Source: Burkholderiaceae bacterium
GTDB lineage: Bacteria > Pseudomonadota > Gammaproteobacteria > Burkholderiales > Burkholderiaceae_A
NCBI GenBank assembly: GCA_018401615.1
Contig: JAGYKN010000001.1
Span: 62,001 to 126,000 of the forward strand
Reading direction: 5' to 3'
DNA length: 64,000 nucleotides
Made by a program: the position numbers and the translations under genes. This document shows, in pieces, positions 9,230 through 19,658 of the stretch. Positions within the stretch are counted from its first letter, which is position 1. Each line of letters starts with the position of its first letter. The notes under the pieces are model-generated. The model was given only the letters and a program-made list of their open reading frames with translations. It was not told where the DNA came from and made no database searches.

Positions 9230-10035
9230 TGGCACCTCTGACCCGAATCGCCATTGCCGGGGCCTCAGGAAAGATGGGGCAGATGCTGATTCAGTCCGTC
9301 CTCACCGATCCAAGCACCACGCTCCATTGCTGTGTGGACCGCGCCGATTCTCCCTTCCTGGGAAGGGATGCCGGTCAGGCCAGCGGACTCGAGACTGGCA
9401 TCTTGATCTCGAGCGAGCTCGATGCCATCACGGGGGCAGACGTCTTAATCGATTTCACTCGACCTCAGGCGAGCATGCTGCACCTCTGTGCCTGCGAGGA
9501 GCTCGGCGTTGCCCTCGTCCTGGGAACCACCGGCTTTGAGCCAGCGCAGCTTGCGTTAATTGAGGCCTTTGGCGAGAGCAATCGACTCGTCTTCGCCCCA
9601 AATATGAGCCTGGGTGTCAACATGACCTTCAAGCTGCTGGAGGTCGCTGCCGCCATGCTGCGGGAGGGCTACGACATTGAGATCACTGAGGCACATCATC
9701 GACACAAGGTGGATGCGCCGTCTGGAACCGCGCTGCGCATGGGAGAGCTGGTTGCCAAGGCCAGCGGCCGGGCATGGCCTCAGGACGCTGTCTTGAGTCG
9801 GCAGGGCCAGACCGGCGGGCGAGGCGACAACGAGATTGGCTTTTCCGTTATCCGCGGTGGCGACATCGTTGGCGATCACACCGTGCTGTTTGCAGGCCTG
9901 GGAGAAAGGATTGAGATCAGTCACCGCTCATCCTCCAGAGCGGGGTATGCACAGGGTGCCATTCGGGCTGCGAAATTCCTACGCAGCCAGCCCCCCGGCC
10001 GATACGACATGCAGGATGTCTTGGGCCTTCGCTAG
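9229..10035 (+). CDS. dapB: 4-hydroxy-tetrahydrodipicolinate reductase DapB
   Basis: A 268-residue enzyme of the diaminopimelate/lysine pathway, reducing hydroxy-tetrahydrodipicolinate with NAD(P)H. The N-terminal Rossmann motif GASGKMGQ is followed by [26 protein letters not shown] and the family signature [15 protein letters not shown], which holds the catalytic histidine/lysine region. The ATG at 9229 shares bases with the bamE stop. The stop TAG overlaps the convergent recN stop in a CTAG palindrome. Confidence 0.95.
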   Translation: MAPLTRIAIAGASGKMGQMLIQSVLTDPSTTLHCCVDRADSPFLGRDAGQASGLETGILISSELDAITGADVLIDFTRPQASMLHLCACEELGVALVLGTTGFEPAQLALIEAFGESNRLVFAPNMSLGVNMTFKLLEVAAAMLREGYDIEITEAHHRHKVDAPSGTALRMGELVAKASGRAWPQDAVLSRQGQTGGRGDNEIGFSVIRGGDIVGDHTVLFAGLGERIEISHRSSSRAGYAQGAIRAAKFLRSQPPGRYDMQDVLGLR

Positions 10036-11693
10036 AGCCGCAGGAGGTCCTCGGCCATCTCAAGCGAACTGGCCTGCACGCCTTCATCGCCCAACATTCT
10101 GGCCACCTCTGAGGGTCGGTCAGCAACTGTAAGCCGCCTGATGTGGCTGGTTGGAATGCCATCTGCAACTGACTTTGACACCACCAGGTGGTGGTGTGCG
10201 CGGGCAGCCACCTGAGGCAGGTGGGTCACGGCAAGGACCTGATGGGCACCACCAAGCTCTCGCAGCAGCCGCCCAATGACGTGGCCGGTGTTGCCGCCAA
10301 TGCCAGAGTCGACCTCATCGAAGAGGAGGGTGGGGATATCGCTCGCGCTTGCGGCAACCACCGCAATGGCCAGGCCCACACGCGAGAGCTCACCCCCGGA
10401 TGCAATCTTCGAGAGCGCAAAGGCAGCCCCATCAGACTGGTGTCGGAATCGAAAGACAACATCCTCGAGGCCGTGGGCAGCCGGCTCACTGCGCTGCTCA
10501 AGGAAGACCTCAAAGGCCGTTCCAGACATGGCCAGTTCCGAGAGCCATCGGCTGACTGCAGTCGAGAAAACCCCTGCGGCCTGGGCCCGAGCAGTCGAGA
10601 GGGATTGGGCCAGGGTGCGATAGGTGGCCTCAGCCCTTGAGCGCCGCTGCGTTAGGGCGGCAATGTCGGCCGCCGCCTCCGCAGCATCGAGCTGGGCACG
10701 CGCCTCTGTGAGGAGCTCGGGCAGGGACTCTGGACGGACCCTCATCTTGCGGGCCGTCTCAAAGATGGCTGTCACACGCGCCTCCACCTGAGCAAGCCGC
10801 TCGGGGTCAAGGTCGGTCTTGTCGAGGTATCGGCCCAGGGCCGTTGCAGCGTCCCGCAGGGCGATGCCTGCGGAATCGAGGGTCTCTGCGATTGCGCCGA
10901 GGCGTTGATCCTTCTCAGCCATCTGGTGGAGCCGGGCCGCGAGTCGCTCGGTTGTGTTCGCAAGGGGTTGGTCACCCTCCTCGATGGCAGCAAGGCTGGC
11001 CTGGGCCGCCTGGAGCAGCTCAGCCCCGTGGGAGAGACGTCGCTGCTCCTCGGAGAGGGCCTCCCACTCTCCCTGCGACAACCCCAGGGCCCCGATCTCA
11101 TCGACTCGCCACTGCAGCTGCTCACGGGCGGCCAGGAGCCCGACGGCCTGCTGACTGGCCTCTTCAAGGGCGCGTTTGGCTTGTTGAAATGACAGGTAGG
11201 CCTCCCGCACAGCAGCCACCTGATTGAGCAATCCTGCATGCCGGTCTAGGAGCAGCATCTGAGCGCTTGGTTGTGTGAGGGACTGGTGGGCATGTTGACC
11301 ATGCAGATTGACGATCTGCTCACCAATCCGTTTGAGCTGCACGAGCGTGGCGGGCTGTCCATTGATCCAGGCCCGTGATCGTCCACCTGCCTCGATGCTC
11401 CTGCGAACCAGCAGGGCCGAGTCGATGGCTTCTAGGCCGGCCTCTTGGAGTTGGGGGCCCAACGCCATGGCCAGCGGCTGGGAGAGAGAGAACTCCCCGG
11501 TGATGTCGGCCCGTTGGGCGCCGGATCGAATCTGAATGGGGTCTGCACGGTCTCCCAGCAGCAATGCCAGGGCATCGACCAGGATCGACTTTCCTGCGCC
11601 TGTCTCACCGGTTAGGACCGTGAACCCCTCTGTGAGGTCGAGCTCGAGGGCCGAGACGGTGACGAAATCGCGTATCGACAATGTTCGAAGCAT
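10032..11693 (-). CDS. recN: DNA repair protein RecN
   Basis: A 553-residue SMC-like ATPase that acts in double-strand break repair. The N-terminal Walker A GETGAGKSIL sits in the expected LSIRDFVTVSALELDL context, a long coiled-coil region follows (about 150-350), and the C-terminus has the ABC signature region KIASGGELSRVGLAI and Walker B LLFDEVDSGIGG. Length matches the family. It ends at the dapB stop and starts 22 bases from the end of nadK on the same strand. Confidence 0.95.
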   Translation of the reverse strand: MLRTLSIRDFVTVSALELDLTEGFTVLTGETGAGKSILVDALALLLGDRADPIQIRSGAQRADITGEFSLSQPLAMALGPQLQEAGLEAIDSALLVRRSIEAGGRSRAWINGQPATLVQLKRIGEQIVNLHGQHAHQSLTQPSAQMLLLDRHAGLLNQVAAVREAYLSFQQAKRALEEASQQAVGLLAAREQLQWRVDEIGALGLSQGEWEALSEEQRRLSHGAELLQAAQASLAAIEEGDQPLANTTERLAARLHQMAEKDQRLGAIAETLDSAGIALRDAATALGRYLDKTDLDPERLAQVEARVTAIFETARKMRVRPESLPELLTEARAQLDAAEAAADIAALTQRRSRAEATYRTLAQSLSTARAQAAGVFSTAVSRWLSELAMSGTAFEVFLEQRSEPAAHGLEDVVFRFRHQSDGAAFALSKIASGGELSRVGLAIAVVAASASDIPTLLFDEVDSGIGGNTGHVIGRLLRELGGAHQVLAVTHLPQVAARAHHHLVVSKSVADGIPTSHIRRLTVADRPSEVARMLGDEGVQASSLEMAEDLLRL

Positions 11694-11715
11694 CTCTGAT
11701 CTCTGGCGGGTCTGG

Positions 11716-12684
11716 TTAGCTTAGTTCAGGGGGAAAGAGGGGATCGGGGCGACCGAGGTAGACGGGGTTTGAACTCCAGTGAAGCTTACGCCGCAGCATT
11801 GAAAAGTAGTCATACCCCTTCGGATGAAGCAGGCGCACCGAATGCTCGGATGCCTGGATCACGATCCTGTCGCCATCCTGCAGGGCTGTCAGGGCCTGCG
11901 TGTCGCAGTGGAGCTCGGTGCCGGCACCATCATTGACCATGACGGTCACCCTTGATCTCATGGGCAGCACGATGGGGCGATTCGAGAGGGCCTGGGCCGC
12001 CACCGGCACCAGGATCATCCCCTCTAGGCTTGGATGGAGGATCGAGCCCCAGGCAGACAGCGCATATGCTGTGGAGCCCGTTGGGGTGGCAGCAATGAGG
12101 CCATCTGCCCTGAGGCTTTGCATGTAGTGGCCGTCGACAAAGACATCTAACTCCACCATTCGGCTAATGGCCCCGCGACTGATCACCGCATCGTTGATCG
12201 CCAGGGCCTCAAAGGCAGGCTGCCAGCCCTCGCCGACCCCAACGCCGGCGACCTTGCGCATGACCGACACGTCCAAGACACCCCTGGATTCGATCTCACC
12301 GCCTCCGCAGAGCATCTGGGGCAATGCCTCGGGGACCTCCGCAATGTCGAGGTCTGTCATGAATCCCAGTCGGCCCTGATTGATCCCAATGATGGGCACC
12401 CCATGGGGTGCGAGCTGTCGGGCAACACCAAGGAGGGTGCCATCACCCCCGAGGGCGATGGCAAGGTCAATGACCTTTGCGAGGGACTGGGTTTTGTCAT
12501 GCTGCAGTCGCGCAGTTGGCTGAAGGCCGTTGGCCTCGGCAGTCTCAGAGGCCAGCCAGATGGTTGCCCGCGGGGCGCAACGCGCAATGACCGCCACAAT
12601 GGCCTCGATCGACTCGGTCAGACCTGGGGTCTGGGGCCGTCCGAAAACACCAATCTGAGTGAAGGCTGCCTCCATGCCAAACAT
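11716..12684 (-). CDS. nadK: NAD kinase
   Basis: Up to 322 residues. NAD kinase phosphorylates NAD to NADP. The nucleotide-binding motif GGDGT appears in [14 protein letters not shown], followed by [12 protein letters not shown] and the NAD-binding [20 protein letters not shown]. The start is either the ATG at 12684 or the one at 12675. It is divergent from hrcA, 28 bases away, the usual betaproteobacterial arrangement. Confidence 0.93.
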   Translation of the reverse strand: MFGMEAAFTQIGVFGRPQTPGLTESIEAIVAVIARCAPRATIWLASETAEANGLQPTARLQHDKTQSLAKVIDLAIALGGDGTLLGVARQLAPHGVPIIGINQGRLGFMTDLDIAEVPEALPQMLCGGGEIESRGVLDVSVMRKVAGVGVGEGWQPAFEALAINDAVISRGAISRMVELDVFVDGHYMQSLRADGLIAATPTGSTAYALSAWGSILHPSLEGMILVPVAAQALSNRPIVLPMRSRVTVMVNDGAGTELHCDTQALTALQDGDRIVIQASEHSVRLLHPKGYDYFSMLRRKLHWSSNPVYLGRPDPLFPPELS

Positions 12685-12712
12685 TAGACCATGGCACCCC
12701 TACAATTCAGGC

Positions 12713-13771
12713 ATGGACAACCGATCTCGCCAGCTCCTCAAGACCCTCATCGAGCGATACATCATCGAGGGTCAACCCGTTGGTTCGCGGGCCCTCTCAA
12801 AGTTCTCAGGGCTCGACCTCTCGCCCGCCACCATCCGCAATGTCATGTCCGACTTAGAGGAGATGGGCCTGGTTGCAAGCCCCCATACATCTGCCGGCCG
12901 AATCCCAACCCCAAAGGGCTACCGACTCTTTGTCGACTCCCTGATCACCGTTCAGCCCCTCATGCCAGAACAGACAGCGATGCTCGAGGGGAGCATTCCT
13001 GCGGACGCGCCGAGCCGGGTCATGGCACATGCCGCAAGCCTCCTGTCGAACCTATCGCACTTCGCTGGCGTGGTCACCGCACCGCGTCGCGCCGTTCTCT
13101 TTCGGCATGTCGAGTTCCTGCGGCTTGGGGATCGTCGTCTCCTGCTCATCGTCGTGACGCCAGATGGCGAGGTCCACAACAAGATCCTCCAGGTCGAGGC
13201 CGATTACAGTCCGAGTCTTCTAATAGAGGCGGGAAACCACCTCACCAGCCACTATGCAGGACTCAGCTTTGAGGAGGTGAGGCGTCGCCTTCGCAACGAG
13301 CTCGCAGACCTTCGAGCCGACGTCGCCAAGCTCATGCTCAAGGCCGTCGACGAGGGAAACGCAGCAGTCGAGGATCCAACAGGTGCCATCGTGATATCGG
13401 GCGAGCACCGGCTCATGGATGTCTCTGAGCTCTCGCTCGATGTCAGCCGACTGCGGCATCTATTCGATGTCTTTGAGCAGAAGAAGACCCTGGCCAAGCT
13501 GCTGGAATCGGCCGTGGCAGCCAACGGCATTCGGATTTACATCGGGGGAGATTCCGACCTCGTCCCCATCGAGGAGCTCTCGGTGGTGACGGCACCCTAC
13601 ATGGTCGATGGTCAGATTGTCGGGACATTGGGCGTCATCGGCCCAACGAGGATGGCGTACGATCGAATGATCCCCATCGTTGACATCACGGCCAGGCTGG
13701 TGACCACCGCACTGGCCCAGCTAAATGGTTCAGATGAGCCCTCTTCAAGCACCCACAAGGCCAAAGCATGA
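12713..13771 (+). CDS. hrcA: Heat-inducible transcription repressor HrcA
   Basis: A 352-residue repressor that binds CIRCE operators and controls groESL-type chaperone genes. The N-terminal winged helix contains [15 protein letters not shown] and [18 protein letters not shown], and the C-terminal regulatory domain has [18 protein letters not shown] and [20 protein letters not shown]. The ATG at 12713 starts the conserved [19 protein letters not shown] hexamer ends 6-7 bases before it, so the message may have almost no leader. A CIRCE site stands before groES at 61.3 kb in this window. Its stop overlaps hemH (ATGA). Confidence 0.94.
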   Translation: MDNRSRQLLKTLIERYIIEGQPVGSRALSKFSGLDLSPATIRNVMSDLEEMGLVASPHTSAGRIPTPKGYRLFVDSLITVQPLMPEQTAMLEGSIPADAPSRVMAHAASLLSNLSHFAGVVTAPRRAVLFRHVEFLRLGDRRLLLIVVTPDGEVHNKILQVEADYSPSLLIEAGNHLTSHYAGLSFEEVRRRLRNELADLRADVAKLMLKAVDEGNAAVEDPTGAIVISGEHRLMDVSELSLDVSRLRHLFDVFEQKKTLAKLLESAVAANGIRIYIGGDSDLVPIEELSVVTAPYMVDGQIVGTLGVIGPTRMAYDRMIPIVDITARLVTTALAQLNGSDEPSSSTHKAKA

Positions 13772-14886
13772 GCCTTCCCCTTCCCGCTGGCCTGATCCGA
13801 GATGAGTCAGCCTTTGAGCACGGTTCCAGGCTTCGAGTGGGCGTGCTGGTCGTCAACCTCGGCACACCAGACGCGCCAGATGCACCATCGCTGCGCCGCT
13901 ACCTCAAGGAATTCTTATCCGACCCTCGGGTGGTGGAGATACCAAAGCTGGTCTGGTGGCCCATCCTCAATCTCATCATCCTCAACACAAGGCCCAAGAA
14001 GTCCGCGGCGAAGTACGCATCGGTATGGATGCCGGAGGGATCCCCACTGAGGGTCTATTCGGAGCGTCAGGTCGAGGGCCTGCGTCATCGGCTAAGGGCC
14101 GAGGGATTTGATGTCGAGGTGGAACTCGCAATGCGCTACGGACGCCCCTCGATTGCCTCGGCAATGCAGGCCCTGCAGAATCGCAAGGTCAACCGGCTGC
14201 TCGTCTTGCCCCTCTATCCGCAGTACTCGGCCAGCACCACTGCAACGGTCTTCGACAAGGTCTACGACAACCTGGCTGCCATGCGCAGCCCACCAGCCCT
14301 TCGCACCATTCGGCACTATCACGATCATCCGGTCTACATCCAGGCGCTCGCCAGTCGAATTCGCAGCCACTGGGATGAACACGGCCGGGGCGATTTATTG
14401 CTCTTTAGCTTTCACGGTGTGCCAAAGCGCAGCCTCTTAAAGGGCGACCCCTACCATTGCGAGTGCCACAAGACCGGCCGGCTGGTGGCCCGGGCACTCG
14501 GCCTAGAGGATCACGAGTGGAGGCTTGCCTTTCAGTCTCGGTTTGGTCGCGCTGAGTGGCTCAAGCCCTACACCTCGCAGGTCCTCGAGGAACTCCCCGC
14601 CCAGGGCATCAAACGACTCGATGTTGCCTGCCCCGGCTTTATCTCCGACTGCCTTGAGACCCTCGAGGAGATCGCAATGGAAGGCCAGGAGGAATTTCTT
14701 GAAGCAGGTGGCGAGTCCTACAGTTACATCCCATGCCTCAATGAGAGTGATCCCGCCATCGACCTGCTCTTTCGCCTCGTGGCAGAAGAGACCCAGGGCT
14801 GGCCAACCCAGGGGGAGTCAGAGGCCGCTCGTGCGGATCGTCAGGTCAGCCGCAGCCGCCCCTTGCGAGTCGGCGCGGCCGACTAG
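13768..14886 (+). CDS. hemH: Ferrochelatase HemH
   Basis: A 372-residue enzyme inserting ferrous iron into protoporphyrin IX, the last step of heme synthesis. Conserved features: [14 protein letters not shown] near the N-terminus, [17 protein letters not shown], the active-site histidine in [12 protein letters not shown], and the C-terminal [15 protein letters not shown]. The last ~25 residues (Ala/Arg/Ser-rich) look like a non-conserved tail and overlap the convergent ligase gene by 69 bases. Translation is probably coupled to hrcA. Confidence 0.93.
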   Translation: MSLPLPAGLIRDESAFEHGSRLRVGVLVVNLGTPDAPDAPSLRRYLKEFLSDPRVVEIPKLVWWPILNLIILNTRPKKSAAKYASVWMPEGSPLRVYSERQVEGLRHRLRAEGFDVEVELAMRYGRPSIASAMQALQNRKVNRLLVLPLYPQYSASTTATVFDKVYDNLAAMRSPPALRTIRHYHDHPVYIQALASRIRSHWDEHGRGDLLLFSFHGVPKRSLLKGDPYHCECHKTGRLVARALGLEDHEWRLAFQSRFGRAEWLKPYTSQVLEELPAQGIKRLDVACPGFISDCLETLEEIAMEGQEEFLEAGGESYSYIPCLNESDPAIDLLFRLVAEETQGWPTQGESEAARADRQVSRSRPLRVGAAD

Positions 14887-16494
14887 CTCCCGCCACTGAC
14901 CCCGAGACGCTGGGCCGAAGCGCTCTCTCAGGAGATTCTTCTGGACCTTGCCCATGACATTTCGAGGCAGGCTCTCGAGGAGATGGATCTGCTTGGGCAC
15001 CTTGTAATTGGCAATTGATTCGCGCAGGCAGGCTTTGATGGCCTCCACCTCCAGATCTATCCCTGGCCTGGCCACCACCACCGCCGTGACGGCCTCGCCG
15101 AAGTCGGGATGCGGGACGCCAAAGACGGCCGATTCGGCCACCCCTGGCCATTCATCGAGCAGGCCCTCGACTTCCTTGGGATAGACGTTGTAGCCACCTG
15201 TGATGATGAGATCCTTGCTGCGCCCCACGAGGGCCAGATAACCAGACTCATCCCATTGACCCACATCGCCTGTTTTAAACCAGCCATCAGGGGTGAATTC
15301 CTCCTGTGTCTTCTGCGGCATATTCCAGTAGCCGATGAAGACATTGGGGCCACGGACCTCCACGCCACCAATCTCGGAGGCCTCCCCGCTGACCGGCCGC
15401 GTGATGATCCGAGAGGTCTGCGCGCAGACCAGCCTGAGCTCTGTCTCGGGGAGGGGATGCCCCACCGTGCCAGCACGCCGATCACCCTCATACGGATTCG
15501 ATGTGAGCATGACGGTCTCAGACATGCCGTAGCGCTCCAGGATTCGGTGCCCGGTGCGCTCGGTAAAGGCAAGATGCGTCTCGGCCAACATCGGGGCAGA
15601 CCCAGAGATAAACAGACGCATGTGTTTCACGAGTTGACGGTTAAAGCGTGAGTCTCCCAGCAGTCGGACATAGAAGGTGGGAACGCCCATCATGAGGGTG
15701 GCGCCGGGCAGCGCCCCGATGACAGCATCAAGGTCGAATCTGGGAAGCCAGATGATTTTGCTTGCATTCAAGAGTGCGCCGTGAAGCGCCACAAAGAGCC
15801 CATGGACATGGAAAATCGGCAATGCATGAAGGAGGACATCGCCCGACTGCCAGTGCCAGACCCGATGCAGCACCATGGCGTTAGATGCCAGATTGCGATG
15901 CGTCAGCATGGCGCCCTTGCTTCGACCCGTGGTCCCGGATGTGTAGAGAATCGCCGCCAGGGCATCGGGGCCTGTGGGTGCAATGGGCGAGTCATCGGCA
16001 AAGCCTGCAGCCGCCTGCAGCAACGAGCCATCGCGTGTCTCGCCGAGTGTCTCGAGGACCCTGCAGCCCGACCGGCGCGCCAGGGGCGCAATCCACTCCC
16101 GGTTCTCCGGGCTGCAGATCACCACGGCAGGTGTGGCATCTTCTAGAAAATAGCCAATCTCCCCTGCCCGATACGCCGTGTTGAGTGGCAGGAAGACAAA
16201 GCCCGCCCGGATCGTGGCCAGATAGAGCATGACGGCCTCGGGCGACTTCTCCACCTGCGCAGCCACCCGATCCCCCTGGGCAAGCCCAAGCGATCGGAGC
16301 CAGTTTGCGATCCGACCACTGGCACGATGGAGATCTTCAAAGCGGTAAGACAATCCCGAGGGAGACTCGATGGCCACAGACTGCATCTGCTCAGCCCTCT
16401 GGAGCGGCCCCTGAAGCAGCACGCTGTAGAGGTTGTGGAGATGATCGATGGTCTGGAGGGCTGGTGGCGTCTGGTCTGATGGGCGCTTAGTCAT
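14818..16494 (-). CDS. matB: Malonyl-CoA synthetase-like acyl-CoA ligase
   Basis: About 558 residues of the acyl-adenylate-forming family. The ATP-binding motif AAILYTSGTTGRSKGAMLTH, the adenylate motif ERYGMSETVMLTSNPYEG, DGWFKTGDVGQWDESGYLAL, the hinge GRSKDLIITGGYNVYPKEVE and the catalytic lysine near NVMGKVQKN are all present. YGMSET with SNPYEG and the RRAGTVG context fit MatB, which makes malonyl-CoA from malonate and CoA; the adjacent malonyl-CoA decarboxylase supports this. I chose ATG 16494, which overlaps the upstream hydratase stop by 8 bases. The C-terminal ~20 residues run over the hemH tail. A general acyl-CoA ligase cannot be excluded. Confidence 0.82.
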   Translation of the reverse strand: MTKRPSDQTPPALQTIDHLHNLYSVLLQGPLQRAEQMQSVAIESPSGLSYRFEDLHRASGRIANWLRSLGLAQGDRVAAQVEKSPEAVMLYLATIRAGFVFLPLNTAYRAGEIGYFLEDATPAVVICSPENREWIAPLARRSGCRVLETLGETRDGSLLQAAAGFADDSPIAPTGPDALAAILYTSGTTGRSKGAMLTHRNLASNAMVLHRVWHWQSGDVLLHALPIFHVHGLFVALHGALLNASKIIWLPRFDLDAVIGALPGATLMMGVPTFYVRLLGDSRFNRQLVKHMRLFISGSAPMLAETHLAFTERTGHRILERYGMSETVMLTSNPYEGDRRAGTVGHPLPETELRLVCAQTSRIITRPVSGEASEIGGVEVRGPNVFIGYWNMPQKTQEEFTPDGWFKTGDVGQWDESGYLALVGRSKDLIITGGYNVYPKEVEGLLDEWPGVAESAVFGVPHPDFGEAVTAVVVARPGIDLEVEAIKACLRESIANYKVPKQIHLLESLPRNVMGKVQKNLLRERFGPASRGQWRELVGRADSQGAAAADLTIRTSGL

Positions 16495-17305
16495 GACTAA
16501 AGCTGGGCTTGGTCTTGTTGAAGAAGGCATCGAGGCCCCGAGCATAATCCCGGGTCTCAACAAAATCCCAGCATGCCTCACGCTGCCCCGGCGAGAGAAG
16601 ACCGCGGTCATCGAGCTGCGTGAGCAGCTGAATCAGCCATTTGTTGCGCCTTGCAGCGTGGGGCCCGCCAGCCGCGATGCGCGCCACCGTGGCCTGTATC
16701 TCAGGCTCCCAGTCCTCATTGGGACAGGTCCGGTTGATCAGGCCCTTCTGATAGGCCTCTTGTGCGGACCACGAACGACCCTCGAGGAGGAGTTCCAAGG
16801 CATTGACACGGCCCACCACGCTCACGACACATGCCGCCTCGTGGGGTGCCAGGGGAAAGCCGAGCCGTCCAATTGGAATGCCAAAGCTCGATCGATCACT
16901 CGCGATGCGCAGGTCGCAGACTGTGGCAATCTCAAGGCCACCCCCAATGCAGGGGCCGTCGATGGCTGCCACCACCGGAACCGGGCAGTGCAGGATGGCC
17001 CGAAGGGCAGGACCAATCACCCCATCGTGGTAGTGGGCAGCCTGCTCTCGGGTCGAGCGCTCAGAGGGGAACTCGGAGATGTCGGCCCCGGCAGCAAAGG
17101 CATTTCCCTCACCACGCATCACCACCACCCTGAGGGCGGGCTCAGCCGCCATTCGTTCAAAACAGGCGGCGATGTCTTGCCACATGCTCACCGTGAGTGC
17201 ATTGAGACGGCCAGGGTGGGAGAGCCAGACCGTGGCGATCGAGTCCGCCGGGCCCGAGCGTGAGCACCAGACGCGTCCTCTGGCTGGGGGCAGGCGATCA
17301 TTCAC
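16487..17305 (-). CDS. Enoyl-CoA hydratase/isomerase family protein
   Basis: A 272-residue crotonase-fold protein. It shows RLNALTVSMWQDI, the oxyanion-hole region GEGNAFAAGADISEF, and AAIDGPCIGGGLEIATVCDLRIAS. In the last motif Gly-Gly-Gly-Leu-Glu keeps one of the two glutamates used by hydratases. The substrate is unknown. It lies between malonyl-CoA decarboxylase (3 bases after its stop) and matB, so it probably belongs to the same malonate-linked operon. Confidence 0.8.
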   Translation of the reverse strand: MNDRLPPARGRVWCSRSGPADSIATVWLSHPGRLNALTVSMWQDIAACFERMAAEPALRVVVMRGEGNAFAAGADISEFPSERSTREQAAHYHDGVIGPALRAILHCPVPVVAAIDGPCIGGGLEIATVCDLRIASDRSSFGIPIGRLGFPLAPHEAACVVSVVGRVNALELLLEGRSWSAQEAYQKGLINRTCPNEDWEPEIQATVARIAAGGPHAARRNKWLIQLLTQLDDRGLLSPGQREACWDFVETRDYARGLDAFFNKTKPSFSHD

Positions 17306-17308
17306 GGC

Positions 17309-18625
17309 TCACCTCAGTGCCTTTTTCAGGACCGGCCGAGACGAGGTGGCCTCACCACGCACGAATCGCTCATGGTTGGTCTCAACCTCTTCGAGGTCAT
17401 AGAGATAATTGACCATCAGGCCAAGCGACTGCCTGAGCCCCTTTGGCGACAGGTTGGCGCGAGGATTGACGCGTTCAAGACGGGCACCGTTGTTGAGGTG
17501 GAATCTTGCAACTGGGTCGGTCTGGCGCTCCTCGGCCATGGCCGTTGAGGAGAGATAGGCTGAGCAGAGGCTCTCGAGGTGCTCGGACCAGACGGCGTCC
17601 TCGGCAATCGACATTAACCTTGCCGTGCTGGACTGGGCCTCGACCACAGCGGCCTTGACGAGGACCCGACGCTCCTCGTAACGCTCGCGCTGCTTGGCCG
17701 ACCAGTCCATATTGGGCGCCGCATCCTGAGAGGTGAGCCAGCCCATAAGAGACGGCACAGGCGAGAGGGTACAGAAGATCTTGAGCGAGGGAATGTCGCG
17801 CTGGAGCAGCTCGGCCACACGCTTGATGAGAAAATTTCCAAGGTGGACCCCCTTTAAGCCTGGCTGACAGTTTGAGATTGAGTAGAAGGTGGCCACCTTA
17901 AAGGCCCTCATGTCCTCGAGGATGGGACGTTTGCGCTCAAGGAGCGGCCCAATGGCGCTGGGCATCTCTGAGGAGAAGGCGACCTCTACGAAAATCAGTG
18001 GCTCCCTGGGCAAGGCGGGGTGAAAGTATGCAAAGAGCCGACGATCCGGCTGCAGCCGGCAGCGCAGGTCGGCCCACCCATCAATCTCGTGGACCGCCTC
18101 ATGGGCGATGATCTGCTCAAGCAGGCCTGCGGGCGAATCCCAACTCAGCTGCTCGAGCCGCAGGAACCCCGGGTTGAACCAAGACGACAGGAGGTGATGG
18201 AGATCGGCATCGACCGCCTGCAATTCGGGATGCCGTTTGAGGTGGGTGAGCAGTTTTTCACGGAGTGCCACCAGAACCGCACAGCCATGGGGAACGCGGT
18301 TTAATCGGCGAAAGAGTTCCTGCCTGGGCGGCTCCGCAACAGACACCAAGGCCACGAGGTCTGCAGCCCGGCCAGAATCGGCGTAGCGCGCGGCCGCCTC
18401 TCGAACCCGTTGTCCATCAGGATTGAAGTCCGAGGCCAGGGCCTGAAAGAACGCAAGCTGCCGCTCTGCAGAAAGGCCCTGATAACCGGCCAGTGATCGC
18501 TCAGCAAGGCTCTGGCTAATGGACTCCCCTGCCTCGCCGAGCAGGCGATGGCAATCCTCGAGCAGCCGTTTGAGCCGCTGCTGATCTGTTGAATCGGAAC
18601 CAACCCGGCGGAGTCTGTCGAACAT
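17309..18625 (-). CDS. Malonyl-CoA decarboxylase
   Basis: About 438 residues of the MCD family (MatA type), which converts malonyl-CoA to acetyl-CoA and CO2. Conserved stretches are ISQSLAERSLAGYQGLS, LLSSWFNPGFLRLEQLSWDSPA, EIDGWADLRCRLQPDRRLFAYFHP, EPLIFVEVAFS and the C-terminal catalytic block FCTLSPVPSLMGWL, which carries the family's Ser-Pro-Xaa-Pro signature; VARFHLNNGARLERVN follows. I used ATG 18625; the upstream TTG is unlikely. With matB and the hydratase it makes a malonate-to-acetyl-CoA route. No malonate transporter gene is adjacent. Confidence 0.9.
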   Translation of the reverse strand: MFDRLRRVGSDSTDQQRLKRLLEDCHRLLGEAGESISQSLAERSLAGYQGLSAERQLAFFQALASDFNPDGQRVREAAARYADSGRAADLVALVSVAEPPRQELFRRLNRVPHGCAVLVALREKLLTHLKRHPELQAVDADLHHLLSSWFNPGFLRLEQLSWDSPAGLLEQIIAHEAVHEIDGWADLRCRLQPDRRLFAYFHPALPREPLIFVEVAFSSEMPSAIGPLLERKRPILEDMRAFKVATFYSISNCQPGLKGVHLGNFLIKRVAELLQRDIPSLKIFCTLSPVPSLMGWLTSQDAAPNMDWSAKQRERYEERRVLVKAAVVEAQSSTARLMSIAEDAVWSEHLESLCSAYLSSTAMAEERQTDPVARFHLNNGARLERVNPRANLSPKGLRQSLGLMVNYLYDLEEVETNHERFVRGEATSSRPVLKKALR

Positions 18626-18655
18626 GACACACAATTGTCAGATTAAAAGGACAGG

Positions 18656-19543
18656 TTACCCACCGGCCTTATATTCGTCTGTCGGGATATTCCCTGCCCG
18701 CGGGGCCCGCCGGGCCGATCGAAAGACTAGAACAAACCCTAGGAGGACCATGGGCAGGCTCAGCCATTGCCCCATGCTCCAACCCAGGGCCAAGAGGCCG
18801 AGAAAGGCATCGGGCTCGCGAAAAAACTCCACCACAAAGCGAGCCACACCATAGCCCACAAGGAAGACGCCCGATAAGAAGCCCACCGGGCGGGGTCGAC
18901 GGGCAAGCCACTGCAGCACGAAAAAGAGCAGGAGCCCCTCGAGTGCAAACTGATAGAGCTGCGATGGGTGACGGGGCTCATCTGAGCCAGACCCCGCAAA
19001 GACCATGGCCCACGGCACAACTGCGGGGTCTGCGACCCGGCCCCATAGTTCGGCGTTGATGTAGTTGCCCAGGCGGCCAAAGGCCAGCCCGAGGGGCACA
19101 AGCGGGGCCACGAAGTCCGCCACCATTAAAAAGCGATCTCCAAAGGCAAGCTGAGGGGAGGCCTCAACGACCCCGAGGCTCGGCCGGCTTCGCGCAAACC
19201 ACGCCATGGCCACGATGACACCGAGCAGTCCCCCATGAAACGCCATGCCCCCCTCCCATATGAAGAGCGCCTCAAGGGGATTGACGAGGTAGTGCTCAGG
19301 CTTGTAGAAAAAAACATACCCGAGCCTGCCGCCCAACAAGACGCCAATGACCCCCAGAAAAAGCAGGTCATCAAGGTCGCGGTGACCCATTCGCGCAAAG
19401 CCCTCGCGGGCGAGGGTCCTGCGACCCAGCCAGAGGAAGCTTCCAAAGGCAAGCAGGTACATGAGCCCGTACCAATGTATGGCCACCGGACCAATGGCAA
19501 TGGCAATCGGATCGAAACCGGGGTGGATGAGTGGCGTCGACAT
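18656..19543 (-). CDS. lgt: Prolipoprotein diacylglyceryl transferase Lgt
   Basis: A 295-residue multi-pass inner-membrane enzyme that transfers diacylglycerol to the lipobox cysteine, the first step of lipoprotein maturation. The Lgt signatures are present: [12 protein letters not shown] near the N-terminus, [32 protein letters not shown], the signature [18 protein letters not shown] and [16 protein letters not shown] 19543 matches the usual start. It is divergent from ilvD, with 115 bases between starts. Confidence 0.94.
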   Translation of the reverse strand: MSTPLIHPGFDPIAIAIGPVAIHWYGLMYLLAFGSFLWLGRRTLAREGFARMGHRDLDDLLFLGVIGVLLGGRLGYVFFYKPEHYLVNPLEALFIWEGGMAFHGGLLGVIVAMAWFARSRPSLGVVEASPQLAFGDRFLMVADFVAPLVPLGLAFGRLGNYINAELWGRVADPAVVPWAMVFAGSGSDEPRHPSQLYQFALEGLLLFFVLQWLARRPRPVGFLSGVFLVGYGVARFVVEFFREPDAFLGLLALGWSMGQWLSLPMVLLGFVLVFRSARRAPRAGNIPTDEYKAGG

Positions 19544-19658
19544 GACCCGAGTGTGCCAGAGCCCGATGCCCAGGCAGGCCGAATCAGCGACTATCATCGG
19601 CGTTGCAGCCCCTGTTGCCCCCCTCCTCTCAAACCCCTTTATTGCCCCCTACCTGACC

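Noticed and set aside
8258-9235. A 325-residue minus-strand reading frame around fur
   Set aside because: Only the part from 8782 downward is Fur; the upstream extension runs antisense through bamE and has no coding character.
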